Shown here piece by piece: positions 1 to 8,351 of a stretch of 36,178 nucleotides of DNA. The notes beneath the pieces were generated by a model, which saw only the letters and a list, made by a program, of their open reading frames with translations, made no database searches and was not told the DNA's origin. Position 1 is the first letter of the stretch. Each line of letters opens with the position of its first letter. The stretch comes from an unicellular cyanobacterium SU3 (GTDB taxonomy: Bacteria > Cyanobacteriota > Cyanobacteriia > Cyanobacteriales > Microcystaceae). The position numbers and the translations under genes were made by a program. The stretch spans positions 1-36,178 of the forward strand of contig NETF01000197.1 of the NCBI GenBank assembly GCA_002172675.1, written 5' to 3'.

Positions 1-1
1 T

Positions 2-67
2 GGCACAGTAAAAGATGTTTATATTCCCATCAATGATATTTTACCTCTCCCTTCTCCTGCTACATAA
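2..67 (+). CDS. C-terminal end of an unidentified protein (partial)
   Basis: The window opens inside an open frame that ends with a TAA at 65-67. The 21 visible residues end in ILPLPSPAT. The proline-rich, codon-biased tail looks protein-like, but it is too short to assign to a family. It could also be chance, because only about 22 codons are visible. Confidence 0.3.
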   Translation, partial: GTVKDVYIPINDILPLPSPAT

Positions 68-140
68 TTTAAACTTATGAATTTTGGTGGCGATCGCTTG
101 TCTCAAGCTGACTTTGTGATCTACTGATTCTGCCCGATGG

Positions 141-160
141 CAGTATCCGTACTGATACTG
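141..160. repeat. Short hairpin CAGTATC-6-GATACTG
   Basis: Two perfect 7-base arms, 141-147 and 154-160, surround a 6-base loop, about 75 bases after the partial gene at the left edge. There is no T-run on either side, so a classical terminator is unlikely. It may be a transcript-end structure or part of the repeat-rich spacer. Confidence 0.35.
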
Positions 161-180
161 CTTAAAGTTGTTTCAGTTAC

Positions 181-275
181 TACAGCAGTTTGCGACTTTA
201 TACAATACAAGAAGTTAAGGTGTGAAACCGTAGGATCAGTTTTAGTTGTACTTCAATGACTCGCAAACTGCTGTA
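181..275. mobile_element. MITE-like element with 15-bp terminal inverted repeats
   Basis: TACAGCAGTTTGCGA at 181-195 is matched exactly by its reverse complement at 261-275. The arms bound a 95-bp non-coding segment. This is the form of a small non-autonomous transposable element. The flanks are rich in TA (TTAC before, ATACC after), so a TA-type target duplication is possible but not clean. It lies 12 bases from the end of an IS630 transposase fragment, whose family duplicates TA on insertion. That makes IS630/Tc1-type mobilisation a reasonable inference. No coding potential is seen inside. Confidence 0.55.
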
Positions 276-286
276 ATACCAATTTC

Positions 287-597
287 CTAAAGTCTGGCTA
301 CAGATAAAGCCTCAAGAATAAAACCATATCCTGTAATAGAAGCGATGTCTTTTTGACTAAAACCAGCTAATATATTCGCTAAAATTCTTCGTAAGAAATC
401 TAAAGAATCAAAGACTCTGTTTTTCAGGGATTTTTTGACTTCTTTCCAAAATCTTTCAATGGGATTAACTTCGGGACAATAAGGGGGTTGAAATAATAAA
501 ATAATATTATCAGGAATGGACAAATCTAAACCGAGGTGTCCTCGACCGTTGTCTAGCTGAATAATATGAACTTCATTTCTTTTGGCTTTTTCTTACA
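287..597 (-). pseudogene. IS630-family transposase, C-terminal remnant
   Basis: The minus-strand frame contains HIIQLDNGRGH followed by LLFQPPYCPEVNPIERFWKE. These are the second catalytic Asp region and the catalytic Glu region of the IS630/Tc1 DDE domain. About 100 residues of a roughly 340-residue family survive. Only the part from about 523 down opens with ATG, but the transposase frame continues upstream to about 593, where it meets a stop. The N-terminal helix-turn-helix and first Asp are missing. The fragment abuts and overlaps in another frame the 3' end of the S8 peptidase gene, so the junction is a recombination or insertion scar. It should be inactive. Confidence 0.85.
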
Positions 598-2192
598 TCC
601 AACTCAGGTTGGGAAACTGTCCACCAAGCTAAGCCATAGGGTTGTTCTCCTTGATTAACTTGTTGCTTATACTGTACCCGTATTTTGTAATTGCCGGCGG
701 TGGGAACAGGACAAAAAATATGTTCTGTATTATCGGCCCGACTCACGGAACGACAGACACTTTGAGCAGTATTATCGGTATCAGCTGACATCAAATAAAG
801 ATCGAGATTATTAATACCTCGATCCTCAAACTTTTCTCCGAGATCGTATCGCTCATTCTTGTTTTTATCATTGAGTTCAACTAATCTATCCCAAACTAGG
901 GTAATAGCAACAAAACTATTTTCTGGTAAGGGTTCAGAAAGCACATACTCTTGATGATTATCTTTAGTCACGGTTTCATAGTCCCAACCCATGGCCGGTA
1001 CTGGATTTTGAGGTTTCCATTGACCAGCACTAAACTGTTGATAGGCCCGCAGTGCGTTTAAATGGCCGGTTCCCATTTGCATATCAACAGGAATTTCGGG
1101 GTTACGGTAAGCATCGGACTCGAACCAAGTATAATGAGTTTTACTAAAAATGGTTCGCATCATCCCCAATAACAAACCATTTCCCTGATCTTGTATTTTA
1201 TCGGCAGAATTGAGTAACACCGCTTTATTAACTTGATGACGGCGAGAGTCCAGACTCCAGTTGGGTTGTTGGGTACGAAGTTGGCGATCGCCGAATTCTT
1301 GTAATAGGGCTACAGATGCAGTGATATGAGGGGCGGCAAAGCTAGTTCCACTGACTTCTTGAATGGTTCCAGCTAAATCATACACAGCCACTTTACTACC
1401 TGGCGCAACTAAATTAATGGCCCGTCTTTCCCCGACGTTAATCTCCCGTTTAATTAAACTGCGGCCAATACCCACAGGAAGGGCGCTGAGGTTGGCAAAA
1501 TCTACTTTTGCATAGATTCCCTCTCGTTTGGTGGTGTAGGCGGTGGTGATGCCGTTATAGTGGTCTGTGGGGATAGGAATGCCACCGGTTCCTTGGTTGC
1601 CGGCGATGACGTATAGGGTATCGTGAACCCGTGATGACCAATCAATACATTGGGTTAAGTGGGCGTTGCCGTCTAACTTTGCATCCTTGCGATGATCCTG
1701 TTCTAAGGATTCTCCGAAACTAAAGTTAATCGCTCTCACATCTCCACTGTTGCGTTGGGCAATATGTTGACTGGCCAAACATTCTTGGGGTTGGCCACCC
1801 CCTTTAATGGCACCAATGGCAGAAGCGTATAATCTAGCATCTGGGGCGACTCCTGGTAGTCTTTTATCTTGACTTACCATGACGCTTGCTACCATAGCCG
1901 CATGGTTATCTAGGTTTCCGTTAGATTTAACGTCTCGATTTTGATAGTAGACTCCTGCTAGTTTAAAGGTGGGACTCCAAGCCGCAATTTTATCAAAGCC
2001 GAATATGCCTGGCCGTCCGATTTCTACTTGTCCAATGGCGATTTTTTTACCGGTTAAATTTAAAGGTTGTTGGTGTAAGCGATGTGCATAGATACCGGTT
2101 TCTCCTGTGGAGGTATTTAAAGCAAAACTAGGGGTAATAATTCCTGTGACGGTTGTTAAACTGCTGATGACCCAGGCAACGGTTCGTTTCAT
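573..2192 (-). CDS. Secreted S8 (subtilisin-like) serine peptidase, divergent active site
   Basis: A 539-residue exported protein. Residues 1-24 form a signal peptide (basic start, hydrophobic core, SFA before the probable cut). The subtilase fold is recognisable from the His region DNHAAMVASV (His97), the oxyanion Asn region VIAGNQG (Asn199) and the Ser region SGTSFAAPH (Ser284). The usual Asp of the first strand (V-x-D-T/S-G) is absent. The matching segment reads IAIGQVEIGRPG, with Glu57 as the likeliest acid. After about residue 330 comes a C-terminal beta-rich region resembling pre-peptidase/P-type domains (IRVQYKQQ near the end). The last few residues (RKSQKK) are encoded by sequence that reads as IS630 transposase in another frame, so the native C-terminus may have been replaced. 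Expected to act in the periplasm or outside the cell; substrate unknown. Confidence 0.85.
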   Translation of the reverse strand: MKRTVAWVISSLTTVTGIITPSFALNTSTGETGIYAHRLHQQPLNLTGKKIAIGQVEIGRPGIFGFDKIAAWSPTFKLAGVYYQNRDVKSNGNLDNHAAMVASVMVSQDKRLPGVAPDARLYASAIGAIKGGGQPQECLASQHIAQRNSGDVRAINFSFGESLEQDHRKDAKLDGNAHLTQCIDWSSRVHDTLYVIAGNQGTGGIPIPTDHYNGITTAYTTKREGIYAKVDFANLSALPVGIGRSLIKREINVGERRAINLVAPGSKVAVYDLAGTIQEVSGTSFAAPHITASVALLQEFGDRQLRTQQPNWSLDSRRHQVNKAVLLNSADKIQDQGNGLLLGMMRTIFSKTHYTWFESDAYRNPEIPVDMQMGTGHLNALRAYQQFSAGQWKPQNPVPAMGWDYETVTKDNHQEYVLSEPLPENSFVAITLVWDRLVELNDKNKNERYDLGEKFEDRGINNLDLYLMSADTDNTAQSVCRSVSRADNTEHIFCPVPTAGNYKIRVQYKQQVNQGEQPYGLAWWTVSQPELDVRKSQKK

Positions 2193-2310
2193 GTAGATAT
2201 ATTAACTTGATTTTTTTGACTTCTTTCTATTTTATACAAAAAAAATAAAATGATAGCTGTAAAAACTTTGTAAAGACAATAGGATTATCAGTTATTCAGT
2301 TATCAGTAAT

Positions 2311-3105
2311 TTAGATTAACTCTTGTTCTTGTAATAAATTATTAACCCAAACTTGATCATTTTTAGATAAATATTCTAATGTTTGTTTTTGATAATTAAT
2401 CGCTAAATCATAACTTCCTCTTTCATAAAGACTGTGTAATAACTCTTGTAAAGGGATTAAAGGTTCTTGATCTTCTGGTTGTAAAGGTAAAGGAATCGAA
2501 GGAATTTCTTGTGCTAAATTAAAAGCATACAGTTCGGCTTTAGGACGGCGATCGCTTCGACTAATGACAATCCGATAATCTGATTTTATTGTATCATCTA
2601 TATTCATAGGCATCACCTCACCTTTGCGTAATAAATCTATTTCTATTAAATGGGTTAAACTCATTAATACTTGTTCTCTTTTTTTTAGATACTTGTTTCT
2701 TCCTTCCCCTACTTTCTTATTTTTAGGTGATAAAATTTCAATAACTGTAATGACTTCTTGAGTTTCTACATTTTTTACTTGTAAATACCATTCTTTAATC
2801 GTTTCTGGTTGAGGAATAGTAATAATTAAGGGTTGAACTTTAGGCGGTGCAACCGCGATATTAGATGAGGTTTCGCTTTGGTTTGAAGTCGGAGAAAACA
2901 CAACATTATCGGGAATACCTACTAATTCTAAGTTATCATCATTATTAGTGTCTGTATAAACTCTTTGTTCCATAGACATACGATATTTTGGTCTTAAAAT
3001 AGGGTTCATGTAATCAGCTATCGCAACAATTAAATGAGTATGAACTTGTGACCAAAATTGAGGAAGTTCTAAATAAGGGTTCATTCCAGGAAAAGGGGAA
3101 GGCAT
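2311..3105 (-). CDS. DUF4058 family protein
   Basis: 264 residues starting MPSPFPGMNPYLE, followed by a Trp/His-rich stretch (FWSQVHTHLI). This is the hallmark N-terminus of DUF4058, a family frequent in cyanobacteria and planctomycetes with no established function. The central part VITVIEILSPKNK resembles the E-x-L-S-P strand of PD-(D/E)XK nucleases such as Uma2, so a nuclease-like fold is a reasonable but untested inference. It is a soluble, full-length-looking protein. The gene lies 37 bases after a Uma2 gene on the same strand, so the two may share a transcript. Confidence 0.8.
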   Translation of the reverse strand: MPSPFPGMNPYLELPQFWSQVHTHLIVAIADYMNPILRPKYRMSMEQRVYTDTNNDDNLELVGIPDNVVFSPTSNQSETSSNIAVAPPKVQPLIITIPQPETIKEWYLQVKNVETQEVITVIEILSPKNKKVGEGRNKYLKKREQVLMSLTHLIEIDLLRKGEVMPMNIDDTIKSDYRIVISRSDRRPKAELYAFNLAQEIPSIPLPLQPEDQEPLIPLQELLHSLYERGSYDLAINYQKQTLEYLSKNDQVWVNNLLQEQELI

Positions 3106-3142
3106 AATTATCTCCTTAATTTGTACAGTCTAGAAGACTATG

Positions 3143-3730
3143 TTACGATTTGCTTTCGTCGGTTAAAATAACATCTTCATATATTGATTCAACAGGACAA
3201 GTAAAATCAATTGATTTTACTTGTAGTTCTTCATTTTCGCCAAAACTGTACAATTCCCAAACTCCTTTATCATTGAGACGAAAACACTCAATTAATTTTT
3301 GATCTGCACTCACTAAAACATATTCTTTCAAGGTTTCAACTTGCCGATAATTTCTGAATTTTTTACCTCGATCAAATCCTTCGGTACTGGGAGAAAGCAC
3401 TTCAATAATTAAACAAGGATATTGCAGAAACTTGAAGGCTTTTTTATCTCTTTCATCACAACTAACAACCACATCAGGATAATGATAGGGGCCTTGCTCT
3501 GATAGCTGTACTTTAACATCATTGATTTGTATTTTACATCCTTTGTTCCTGAGATGACTTTTCAGCGTAGAAGCTAAGTTTAAACCAATAGTATTATGAG
3601 GAATAGTTCCTCCTGTCATAGCGTAAACTTCCCCATCCATATATTCATATTTCAGGGGTTGTTTTTCCTCCCATTCAAGATAGTCTTCGGGAGTCATAAA
3701 AAAGTGTTCTTTTGCTACAATCATATTCAA
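3143..3730 (-). CDS. Uma2 family (DUF820) putative restriction-like endonuclease
   Basis: 195 residues with the standard Uma2 order: MTPEDYLEWEEK start, YEYMDGEVYAMTGGT, then YPDVVVSCDE and LIIEVLSPSTEGFDRGKK, and finally a KEYVLV strand. The Asp of PDVVV and the Glu of IIEVLS are the expected metal-binding residues of the PD-(D/E)XK core. The family is massively expanded in cyanobacteria and its biological role is unsettled. An internal Met at residue 3 gives an alternative start. It lies 15 bases downstream of trmFO on the same strand, but I see no functional link. Confidence 0.85.
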   Translation of the reverse strand: MNMIVAKEHFFMTPEDYLEWEEKQPLKYEYMDGEVYAMTGGTIPHNTIGLNLASTLKSHLRNKGCKIQINDVKVQLSEQGPYHYPDVVVSCDERDKKAFKFLQYPCLIIEVLSPSTEGFDRGKKFRNYRQVETLKEYVLVSADQKLIECFRLNDKGVWELYSFGENEELQVKSIDFTCPVESIYEDVILTDESKS

Positions 3731-3745
3731 ACCTCATTGAAAAAA

Positions 3746-5119
3746 TTAAACCGACAAACTGATGACTGATGACTGATTATTGATAACTGAAGTTAAGGCT
3801 TCTAAAGCGCGATCGCGATATTTTCCATATCTTTCCCGTTTATTACGAATTCTCACGGGTAAATCAGGTAAAATACCAAAGTTAGGAGGGATAGGCTGGA
3901 AATGTTTCGGGGACGCACTACTAATAAATTCAAATAATGCACCCATCATCATTGTAGAAGGTAATACAATCGGTTCTAACCCTAATGCTATCCTAGCTGC
4001 GTTGGTTCCGGCTAACCATCCGCCGGCTGCTGCTGCGGTATAACCTTCTGTACCTATTAATTGACCTGCGGCCAAGAGGGTGGGACGGCTTTTAAACTGT
4101 AAGCTAGGTTCAAGTAACTGGGGAGAGTTAATGAAGGTGTTGCGGTGCATCACACCCATGCGAACAAATTCAGCATTTTCTAAACCAGGAATCAGTCTAA
4201 AAACCCGTTTTTGTTCACCCCATTTTAAATTGGTTTGAAATCCGACCATATTCCATAGTTTGCCCTGTTTGTCTTCTTGTCGTAACTGTACAACAGCGTA
4301 AGGTCGTTTTTCCTTGTTTTCGGGATCACGAAAATCGCCTAACCTAGCATCAAATAAACCCACTGGTTTAAGAGGTCCATAACGCATGGTATCTTCTCCT
4401 CGTTGGGCTAATTCTTCGATGGGTAGGCATCCCTCGAAAAATTTCGCAGTTTCTCGTTCAAATTCTTTTAATTCCGCTTGTTCTGCTCTACAAAGTTCGT
4501 CACGAAACTGTAAATATTGTTCTGGGTTGAGGGGACAGTTAAGATAAGCTGCTTCTCCTTTGTCGTAACGAGACGCTAAAAAGGCGATGTCTCGGTTGAT
4601 GGAGTCCCCCACAATTATTGGGCTGGCTGCGTCGAAAAAGCTCATATAAGCCATGCCGGTGAATTGTTGTAACTTTTCGGCCAAAATAGGAGAGGTAAGG
4701 GGGCCAGTGGCTAAAATAATGATGCCGTCTGAGGGTATTTCCTGGACTTCTGAGCGTCTTAATTCGATTAAAGGGTGTGTTGCTAAGGTTTGGGTTAATT
4801 GCTGGCTGAAGACCCCTCTATCCACCGCTAAAGCACCACCAGCAGGGACGGCGTGTTTATCGGCGGTTTGGATGATGATGGAGTTGAGGCGACGTAATTC
4901 TTCATGGAGAAGACCGGCGGCGCGATCGCTGGACATGGCTCCGAAGGAGTTACTACAGACTAACTCGGCTAATTCTTGGCTATGATGGGCGGGACTGGTG
5001 CGAATGGGGCGCATTTCGTGGAGTATTACGGGTATGCCAGCTTGTGCCACTTGCCAGGCTGCTTCGGTTCCGGCTAATCCTCCACCAATTACTTGAACTT
5101 TTGCGGTTAAATTTATCAT
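3746..5119 (-). CDS. trmFO: Methylenetetrahydrofolate-tRNA-(uracil-54-C5)-methyltransferase
   Basis: This 457-residue flavoenzyme forms 5-methyluridine at position 54 of the tRNA T-loop, using methylene-THF as carbon donor and FAD as reductant. The N-terminal dinucleotide motif [16 protein letters not shown] binds FAD. It is followed by HEMRP and [10 protein letters not shown], whose Cys matches one of the two functional Cys of the family. The other is probably in [30 protein letters not shown] near the C-terminus completes the FAD site. The family length is about 435-470. The final 14 residues (after LEALT) are encoded by copies of a short repeat (TGATGACTGATGACTGAT on the plus strand), so the end of the protein is probably not functionally constrained. 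Confidence 0.95.
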   Translation of the reverse strand: MINLTAKVQVIGGGLAGTEAAWQVAQAGIPVILHEMRPIRTSPAHHSQELAELVCSNSFGAMSSDRAAGLLHEELRRLNSIIIQTADKHAVPAGGALAVDRGVFSQQLTQTLATHPLIELRRSEVQEIPSDGIIILATGPLTSPILAEKLQQFTGMAYMSFFDAASPIIVGDSINRDIAFLASRYDKGEAAYLNCPLNPEQYLQFRDELCRAEQAELKEFERETAKFFEGCLPIEELAQRGEDTMRYGPLKPVGLFDARLGDFRDPENKEKRPYAVVQLRQEDKQGKLWNMVGFQTNLKWGEQKRVFRLIPGLENAEFVRMGVMHRNTFINSPQLLEPSLQFKSRPTLLAAGQLIGTEGYTAAAAGGWLAGTNAARIALGLEPIVLPSTMMMGALFEFISSASPKHFQPIPPNFGILPDLPVRIRNKRERYGKYRDRALEALTSVINNQSSVISLSV

Positions 5120-5169
5120 TAATTAGGTTTTAGTTTCGTTTTTGTTCAGGTTGAATACTTTTATTTTAG

Positions 5170-5388
5170 TGTAGTTTATTTGATTGTTCTATAGAATCAA
5201 TATTAGATTATATCAAAGAAATTACTAGAGCTTATAATTGTTTAAAAAGAGCAAAAATTAATACGGTTGAAGATTTATGTGATTATTCAAAGAAAGATTT
5301 GTTAGAGATAAAAAATATGGGTGAACCCTCTGCAGAAGAAATTAGACAAGCATTAGCAAAAAGGGGAATCACTTTAGAACTTGAGTAA
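5170..5388 (+). pseudogene. RNA polymerase alpha-subunit C-terminal-domain-like frame without a start codon
   Basis: An open frame of 72 codons opens after TAG (5167-5169) and ends with TAA (5386-5388). It reads AYNCLKRAKINTVEDL, then LLEIKNMGEPSAEEIRQAL and KRGITLELE. This is the helix-hairpin-helix DNA-binding domain of RpoA. Residues equivalent to E. coli alpha Arg265, Asn268, Cys269, Gly296 and Ser299 are present, while Lys298 is replaced by Pro. There is no ATG, GTG or TTG ahead of the domain, so it is either a remnant or a small protein started from a rare codon such as ATA at 5191. The genuine rpoA lies with ribosomal genes in cyanobacteria, so this would be a second, detached copy of the domain. 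Confidence 0.65.
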
Positions 5389-5420
5389 GTTATCAAAAAG
5401 ATCAATCAAAACCTTAAACC

Positions 5421-5612
5421 CTAATTACTTTGACGGATAACGTTATCCGTCAAAGGTCGATTCCGTCTTTGAGCATTAGCCGTCTTATTCAGAACTTGAA
5501 TCACTTCTTGATTAAAAGATATCTCTAACGTTTGACGAATTAACTCTAACATTCCTTCTGTTTCATCAATGGCATTAAGGTCGTCCCGTTGCATATTTTC
5601 AAACAAAGCCAA
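5421..5612 (-). CDS. Small hypothetical protein, possibly 5'-truncated
   Basis: A 63-residue acidic then basic protein (FENMQRDDLNAIDETEGM ... ANAQRRNRPL). The first possible start is TTG at 5612, with an ATG seven codons later (in ENMQRDD). The frame stays open for 23 more codons upstream, reading VNEAARLFCTGARCQFELA, which looks coding. This could therefore be the tail of a larger gene that lost its start. I do not recognise the family. It converges with the alpha-CTD-like frame, whose stop lies 32 bases away. Confidence 0.4.
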   Translation of the reverse strand: MALFENMQRDDLNAIDETEGMLELIRQTLEISFNQEVIQVLNKTANAQRRNRPLTDNVIRQSN

Positions 5613-5690
5613 CTCAAACTGACATCTTGCACCAGTACAAAATAGCCTGGCAGCTTCGTTAACCTTTCCCTGGATTGGGTTTTATCATCC

Positions 5691-7010
5691 CTAAATTGGC
5701 AAAACGACTGTAAAAATCGTTCCTTTCCCTAACTCACTGTCCACTTTAATATGTCCATGATGATTATCAACAATAGCTTTAGCGATCGCCAATCCTAACC
5801 CCGAACCTCCTGCACTTTTGCGCGAGGGATCAACTTGATAAAACCGATCAAATAAATGACTTAAGGCTGTTTCAGGAACCCCTTTTCCGGTATCTTTAAC
5901 TTTAACTTGTAACTGATGTAAGCGATCTCGTTTAATTCTTTGCAATTCTACCTCAACCGAAGCTGCTTGATTATTTTTTTCGGATACAGTTTCCTCAGAA
6001 AAACTATGTTCTAATCCATTACTAATCAAATTAGTAAATAAACGAGCTAATTGATCCCAATCCCCCGATAAACTAAAATTATCATCATCATTGTTATCGG
6101 GTTCTACAATATGTAATGAAAGAAAAATATTTTTTTGTTGGGCTAACGTTCTTTGCTCTTCTATTACTTCAATTAATAAAGCATCTAAAGGAATTTTTGG
6201 CTGTCTAGCTTGTAACATTCCACTATCAGATCGGGCTAAAAATAATAAATCATTCACCAAGTTTCCCAATCGTTTAGTCAATCTTTCGACTACTTTTAAC
6301 TGTCTTTGTTGCATTTGTGGATCAGTATTTCCATAGGTTAAGGCCATTTGTACATTGGTTTGAATGGTAGCAATAGGGTTTCTTAACTCATGGGAAGCAT
6401 CCGCCGTAAATTGTTTTAAACTTTGATAAGAATCTCGGATCGGTTGAATGGCTAAACCTGATAAAAACCAACCAATAAACCCAACAATAATAATGGTAAT
6501 GGACGTTCCTAAAGCCAAATCAAAACTCAATTGACGAATGGGTTTTGTCACCTCAAACCAAGGATGACTAACCCTTAAATAACCTAAAATATAACGATCT
6601 AAGTTGATTTTTGCAGTAAATTGTCGGAGAATGCGATCGCCATTAAGATGCACCGTCTCTGCTCGTCGGTTGAGATGAAGAGGGATCACAGGAGGATCAC
6701 TAAACGTTGACCAAACTAACTCTCCTTGAGGGTTAAACCATTCAATATCGATGTGATCGTCTTCTACTGCTTCTGCATTATCCCTAAAACTAGCCTCTAC
6801 ATTGACCTGATAACGTCCCTGAGACACAGAAACGGACTCAATGACCAAAGAACGGTTAACCACCTCGACAACGTGCTTTAAGGTATCATCAACTCGTTCT
6901 ACTAAGGTACTACGAACATAAAAAAAGACTCCTGTCGCAAACAGAAGGAGCAAAATAGCTGTGACCGCAGTGTACCACAAAGCTAGACGGCGGCGTGTCG
7001 CTTGAAACAT
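5691..7010 (-). CDS. Membrane sensor histidine kinase
   Basis: A 439-residue two-component sensor. Membrane segments lie at about residues 10-32 and 165-188 and enclose a periplasmic sensor region of about 130 residues. The H-box FTADASHELRNP carries the phospho-accepting His207. An N-box (LISNGLEHS), a G1 box (VKDTGKGVPE), an F-box (LFDRFYQVD) and a G2 box (GGSGLGLAIAKAI) form a complete HATPase. Only about 12 residues separate the second membrane helix from the dimerisation helix, so there is no full HAMP linker. The N-terminus (MFQATRRRLALWYT) resembles cyanobacterial kinases annotated as RppB/NrsS. That assignment is tentative because no response regulator is adjacent; the nearest lies at 16398. 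Confidence 0.9.
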   Translation of the reverse strand: MFQATRRRLALWYTAVTAILLLLFATGVFFYVRSTLVERVDDTLKHVVEVVNRSLVIESVSVSQGRYQVNVEASFRDNAEAVEDDHIDIEWFNPQGELVWSTFSDPPVIPLHLNRRAETVHLNGDRILRQFTAKINLDRYILGYLRVSHPWFEVTKPIRQLSFDLALGTSITIIIVGFIGWFLSGLAIQPIRDSYQSLKQFTADASHELRNPIATIQTNVQMALTYGNTDPQMQQRQLKVVERLTKRLGNLVNDLLFLARSDSGMLQARQPKIPLDALLIEVIEEQRTLAQQKNIFLSLHIVEPDNNDDDNFSLSGDWDQLARLFTNLISNGLEHSFSEETVSEKNNQAASVEVELQRIKRDRLHQLQVKVKDTGKGVPETALSHLFDRFYQVDPSRKSAGGSGLGLAIAKAIVDNHHGHIKVDSELGKGTIFTVVLPI

Positions 7011-7061
7011 AGAAATATAGACTTGAAACCGAATTGAAGACCTATCAATTCTTTATTGTAC

Positions 7062-8351
7062 TTATCTCATTTTAACTTGTTTCAAACAGGATAAATCTAC
7101 TTTGCCAAAATGAACGCTAAACGCTAATTGTAAATTTTCTAAGGATTTGACTAACCAGGGAACCCCTTCCTTCGTAAAAGATTCATAGTGATTGAATAGG
7201 ATAGAAAAACGCTTTTCTAAATAGGGTTTAACCTTGCTAGACACTAAAACAACTTTCAGTAGTAAACCCATCGTCCGCGTGACTCCCATATTAGAAATCA
7301 TATCCACAAAAACGTAGTGATCGGGTTTCTTACCATTTTCAACCACAAGAAAATTCATTAATTGACTTGCAGTTCGTAACATCAAGAACTCACTGGGTTT
7401 TTGATGATTGCACTCAGGCAGTGTATTTTGTAGTAATTGGTAAAGATTCTTGTTAAATTGTCCTTTGGAATATTTGGGATCTAAAGAGGTGAGGATATAT
7501 TCATAAAGGTCATCTTTGTAACGTCCAAAGCTTTGGGTATGAACCGTATGGCTCAAAAAGTTTTGCGATAAACTCTTATACGTATAACCTCCATCAACCG
7601 TCCCGACATAATGCTTTAATGCTTGATTTAACTCTTTATCTTTGAGAAGCGTCGGATTTTTGACAGGACGAATAATGCGACCTTTTTCAGGAACCGCTAA
7701 TTCAGGAGAACGGGACATTTGTGCCAATCTCACTTTATAGGTAACATAACGAGATAAATTCACCTCGAAACGTTTTTCCGTTTGATTTTTGATTTTTCTG
7801 ACGGTTTGTTGATGTTCTTGGCTGCTTTCGTCTCCCAAAAGACAATGATTGTATAAATAGGGATAACGGTGAATCAAGTTACCCACTGTATTAGATTTCT
7901 CAGGACTTAGTTTACTGCTAATGACCCGTGCTAATCGTTGAAGCTTAAGATATTGATCACACTGGGTAAAGTTTTTAACTAAATATCTAACTCGGTTAGC
8001 TGTGTTATGATAACCACTGCGAGAAGGAGCAAGGTTCTCTAATAGACCGACCAACTCAGGAATCGCACTATGAGACTGAACATCCATTTGCCAATGGTTG
8101 ATCAGAATATGGCAGCAACGGTTGAAGAAGTAGTTAAATTGATATTCACTATCCTTCCGTTTAGCAATTTTTTCTAAGGCTGTATATAGTTGAGGATCAC
8201 GAAATCCTCTAGCTTCGATGAATAAGCGACGAAAATCTTCAACCAACTGACCTGGTGCATCAGTTCGGACGTGCTGTAATAAATAGTCATAGAAGAGTTG
8301 CTCTTCTTGAGATCCTTGTTGTCTTAAGTAAGTTTGGGATAGGTTATTCAT
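7062..8351 (-). CDS. Conserved cyanobacterial protein of unknown function
   Basis: A 429-residue soluble protein with no signal peptide or membrane helix. It is predicted largely helical and basic, with a repeat-like series of short helices (residues 15-200) and a conserved-looking core around HYVGTVDGGYTYKSL and LVVENGKKPDHYVFVDM. I believe orthologues occur across cyanobacteria, but I recognise no catalytic motif. It sits 51 bases upstream of the histidine kinase gene on the same strand, so co-transcription is possible. The next gene upstream (murF) is divergent, leaving a 411-base spacer. Confidence 0.75.
   Translation of the reverse strand: MNNLSQTYLRQQGSQEEQLFYDYLLQHVRTDAPGQLVEDFRRLFIEARGFRDPQLYTALEKIAKRKDSEYQFNYFFNRCCHILINHWQMDVQSHSAIPELVGLLENLAPSRSGYHNTANRVRYLVKNFTQCDQYLKLQRLARVISSKLSPEKSNTVGNLIHRYPYLYNHCLLGDESSQEHQQTVRKIKNQTEKRFEVNLSRYVTYKVRLAQMSRSPELAVPEKGRIIRPVKNPTLLKDKELNQALKHYVGTVDGGYTYKSLSQNFLSHTVHTQSFGRYKDDLYEYILTSLDPKYSKGQFNKNLYQLLQNTLPECNHQKPSEFLMLRTASQLMNFLVVENGKKPDHYVFVDMISNMGVTRTMGLLLKVVLVSSKVKPYLEKRFSILFNHYESFTKEGVPWLVKSLENLQLAFSVHFGKVDLSCLKQVKMR

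Noticed and set aside
4653-4985. 110-codon plus-strand frame inside trmFO
   Set aside because: Antisense to conserved FAD-binding coding sequence; no ribosome binding site or family similarity.
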